Source of the DNA: Balneolales bacterium
GTDB lineage: Bacteria > Bacteroidota > Rhodothermia > Balneolales > Natronogracilivirgulaceae
Direction of reading: 5' to 3'
Length of the DNA stretch: 6,191 nucleotides
Assembly: GCA_007120555.1 (NCBI GenBank)
Contig: SKNL01000063.1
Span: 1-6,191 of the forward strand
Positions 5,497-6,191 of the stretch are shown piece by piece. The notes beneath the pieces are model-generated. The model was given only the letters and a program-made list of their open reading frames with translations. It was not told where the DNA came from and ran no database searches. A program made the translations under genes and the position numbers. Position 1 is the first letter of the stretch. Each line of letters opens with the position of its first letter.

Positions 5497-6191
5497 TCAC
5501 TCACGTTCCAGAAAATAGGTCTGCATCCGGTCGGTGAAATAAATGGCGGTATCGGAATAAATATCGATCAAATTGCGGTCAAATACCTCCTTGCTGATAT
5601 AACTGCCGGCTTCCTTCCAGTCAGGGAGACGGGTTATGTGCTCTATGGACTCCAGAAACGCACCTTCATCCCCGCCAAAAAGTTCGGAAATGAACTCATC
5701 CTCCATGTCCCTGACGTAGGACCGGATTTTTTCAAGCTCTTCCGCCGGTACCGGTTTATCCCCGGCAGGCTCATCCTCGTCCGCCTCTTCCCCGGCTTCC
5801 AGGCTTTCCTTGTCCGCTTCCTCCTCCGCTTCACCGGCATCATCTTCGTCCCCCTTTGTGAACTGCTGCCATATCGGAACGTCTTCCGCATCCTCTTTCT
5901 CCGGATCCGGTTTGATTCGGGAATACAGCGGGATGGTGTCTTCCTCATCCTCTTCCGGCTCTTTTTTCAGCATGGATACCAGCGGCGGGTCGTGCTTGTC
6001 GTTGCCGTTTGTTTTCTGGTAGCGGGTAATCAGATTGCCTTCGTCATCCTCATCGGACTCCCCCGGCACATCTTTTTCTTCGGATGTTACCTCTTGTTCT
6101 TTGGGTTTTACTTTTTGGTTATCGGGTTTCAGCCCTTGTTCTTCGGATGTTGCCTCCGGGTCTTTTTTCTCCTCAGAGCCTTTTTTCTCCT
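5497..6191 (-). CDS. Acidic repeat protein of unknown function (partial)
   Basis: The frame stays open from TGA at 5497-5499 to the window edge, giving the last 230 residues; the true start lies outside. I do not recognise the family. In order: residues 1-50, a Glu/Lys/Pro-rich tract with two TSEE-containing copies 21 residues apart; residues 52-121, units of a hydrophobic motif plus acidic linker (PLVSMLKK, PLYSRIKP, PIWQQFTK) spaced exactly 18 residues, with a degenerate copy (LITRYQK) before them; residues 113-141, almost all Asp/Glu/Ala; residues 147-230, a compact, probably helical domain with aromatic residues (ELFGGDE, LPDWKEA, DIYSDTAIYFTDRMQTYF). No membrane segment is seen. The N-terminal two thirds look disordered, the C-terminal domain folded. 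The stop overlaps the alternative GTG start of pccB by GTGA and lies 20 bases before its ATG, so the two are likely one transcript with coupled translation. Whether the protein acts on the carboxylase is unknown. Confidence 0.8.
   Translation of the reverse strand, partial: EKKGSEEKKDPEATSEEQGLKPDNQKVKPKEQEVTSEEKDVPGESDEDDEGNLITRYQKTNGNDKHDPPLVSMLKKEPEEDEEDTIPLYSRIKPDPEKEDAEDVPIWQQFTKGDEDDAGEAEEEADKESLEAGEEADEDEPAGDKPVPAEELEKIRSYVRDMEDEFISELFGGDEGAFLESIEHITRLPDWKEAGSYISKEVFDRNLIDIYSDTAIYFTDRMQTYFLERE
5827..5988 (-). repeat. Three tandem 18-codon repeats in the acidic protein
   Basis: Residues 68-85, 86-103 and 104-121 of the partial protein are three 54-base units with the pattern [P/I/V]-P-[L/I]-[V/Y/W]-[S/Q]-[M/R/Q]-[L/I/F]-[K/T]-[K/P/K], then a run rich in Glu and Asp. 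The second-position prolines fall at residues 69, 87 and 105, exactly 18 apart. A weaker fourth copy (LITRYQK, residues 53-59) precedes them with a step of 17. Similarity is at protein level rather than DNA level, suggesting an old duplication held by selection on the motif. Confidence 0.7.
6076..6156. repeat. 18-base direct repeat pair, 63 bases apart
   Basis: TTCTTCGGATGTTACCTC (6076-6093) recurs as TTCTTCGGATGTTGCCTC (6139-6156), 17 of 18 bases identical. The 63-base step is 21 codons, so the repeat stays in frame and encodes EVTSEE and EATSEE in the acidic protein. The high DNA identity points to a fairly recent in-frame duplication or slippage in the low-complexity part of that gene. Confidence 0.75.

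Noticed and set aside
5810..6022. Serine-rich 70-codon frame on the + strand
   Set aside because: It is the mirror of Glu/Asp codons in the acidic protein (TCx from GAx) and has no independent support.

Overview
The window reads as ordinary chromosomal DNA of a heterotrophic bacterium, most likely from the Bacteroidota/Rhodothermota/Balneolota assemblage. This is an inference from the combination of a GTP-type PEP carboxykinase, a type I (E. coli-like) MurB, a PccB-type carboxyltransferase and weak Shine-Dalgarno sites; no rRNA or other marker is present. No tRNA, rRNA, CRISPR array, insertion sequence or prophage gene was seen.

Layout: (1) bases 1-482, + strand, the 3' end of a sensor histidine kinase (ATP-binding domain only). 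(2) 483-817, a non-coding, AT-rich stretch that must hold the 5' control region of the next gene. (3) 818-2656, + strand, complete GTP-dependent phosphoenolpyruvate carboxykinase (pckG), closed by a strong intrinsic terminator at 2710-2744. (4) 2779-3810, + strand, complete murB (UDP-N-acetylenolpyruvoylglucosamine reductase, peptidoglycan precursor synthesis). (5) 3811-3925, a convergent intergenic gap with a small hairpin and a degenerate 27-base-period repeat. (6) 3926-5476 (or 5500), - strand, propionyl/methylmalonyl-CoA carboxyltransferase beta subunit (pccB). (7) 5497-6191, - strand, the C-terminal 230 residues of a very acidic, repeat-bearing protein of unknown function, directly upstream of pccB and probably co-transcribed with it.

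How they may work together: PccB feeds propionyl-CoA carbon (odd-chain fatty acids, Val/Ile/Met) towards methylmalonyl-CoA and succinyl-CoA, and PEP carboxykinase draws TCA-cycle oxaloacetate to PEP for gluconeogenesis. They could serve one metabolic direction but are in separate convergent units. murB is a housekeeping neighbour.

The least explained part is the acidic protein. It carries three perfectly spaced 18-residue units (plus a degenerate fourth one residue closer), each a short hydrophobic motif followed by an acidic linker, then a highly acidic low-complexity tract and a compact helix-rich C-terminal domain. Its stop codon overlaps a possible GTG start of pccB. That protein and the 27-base-period repeat after pccB are the best candidates for something undescribed; the rest is conventional.
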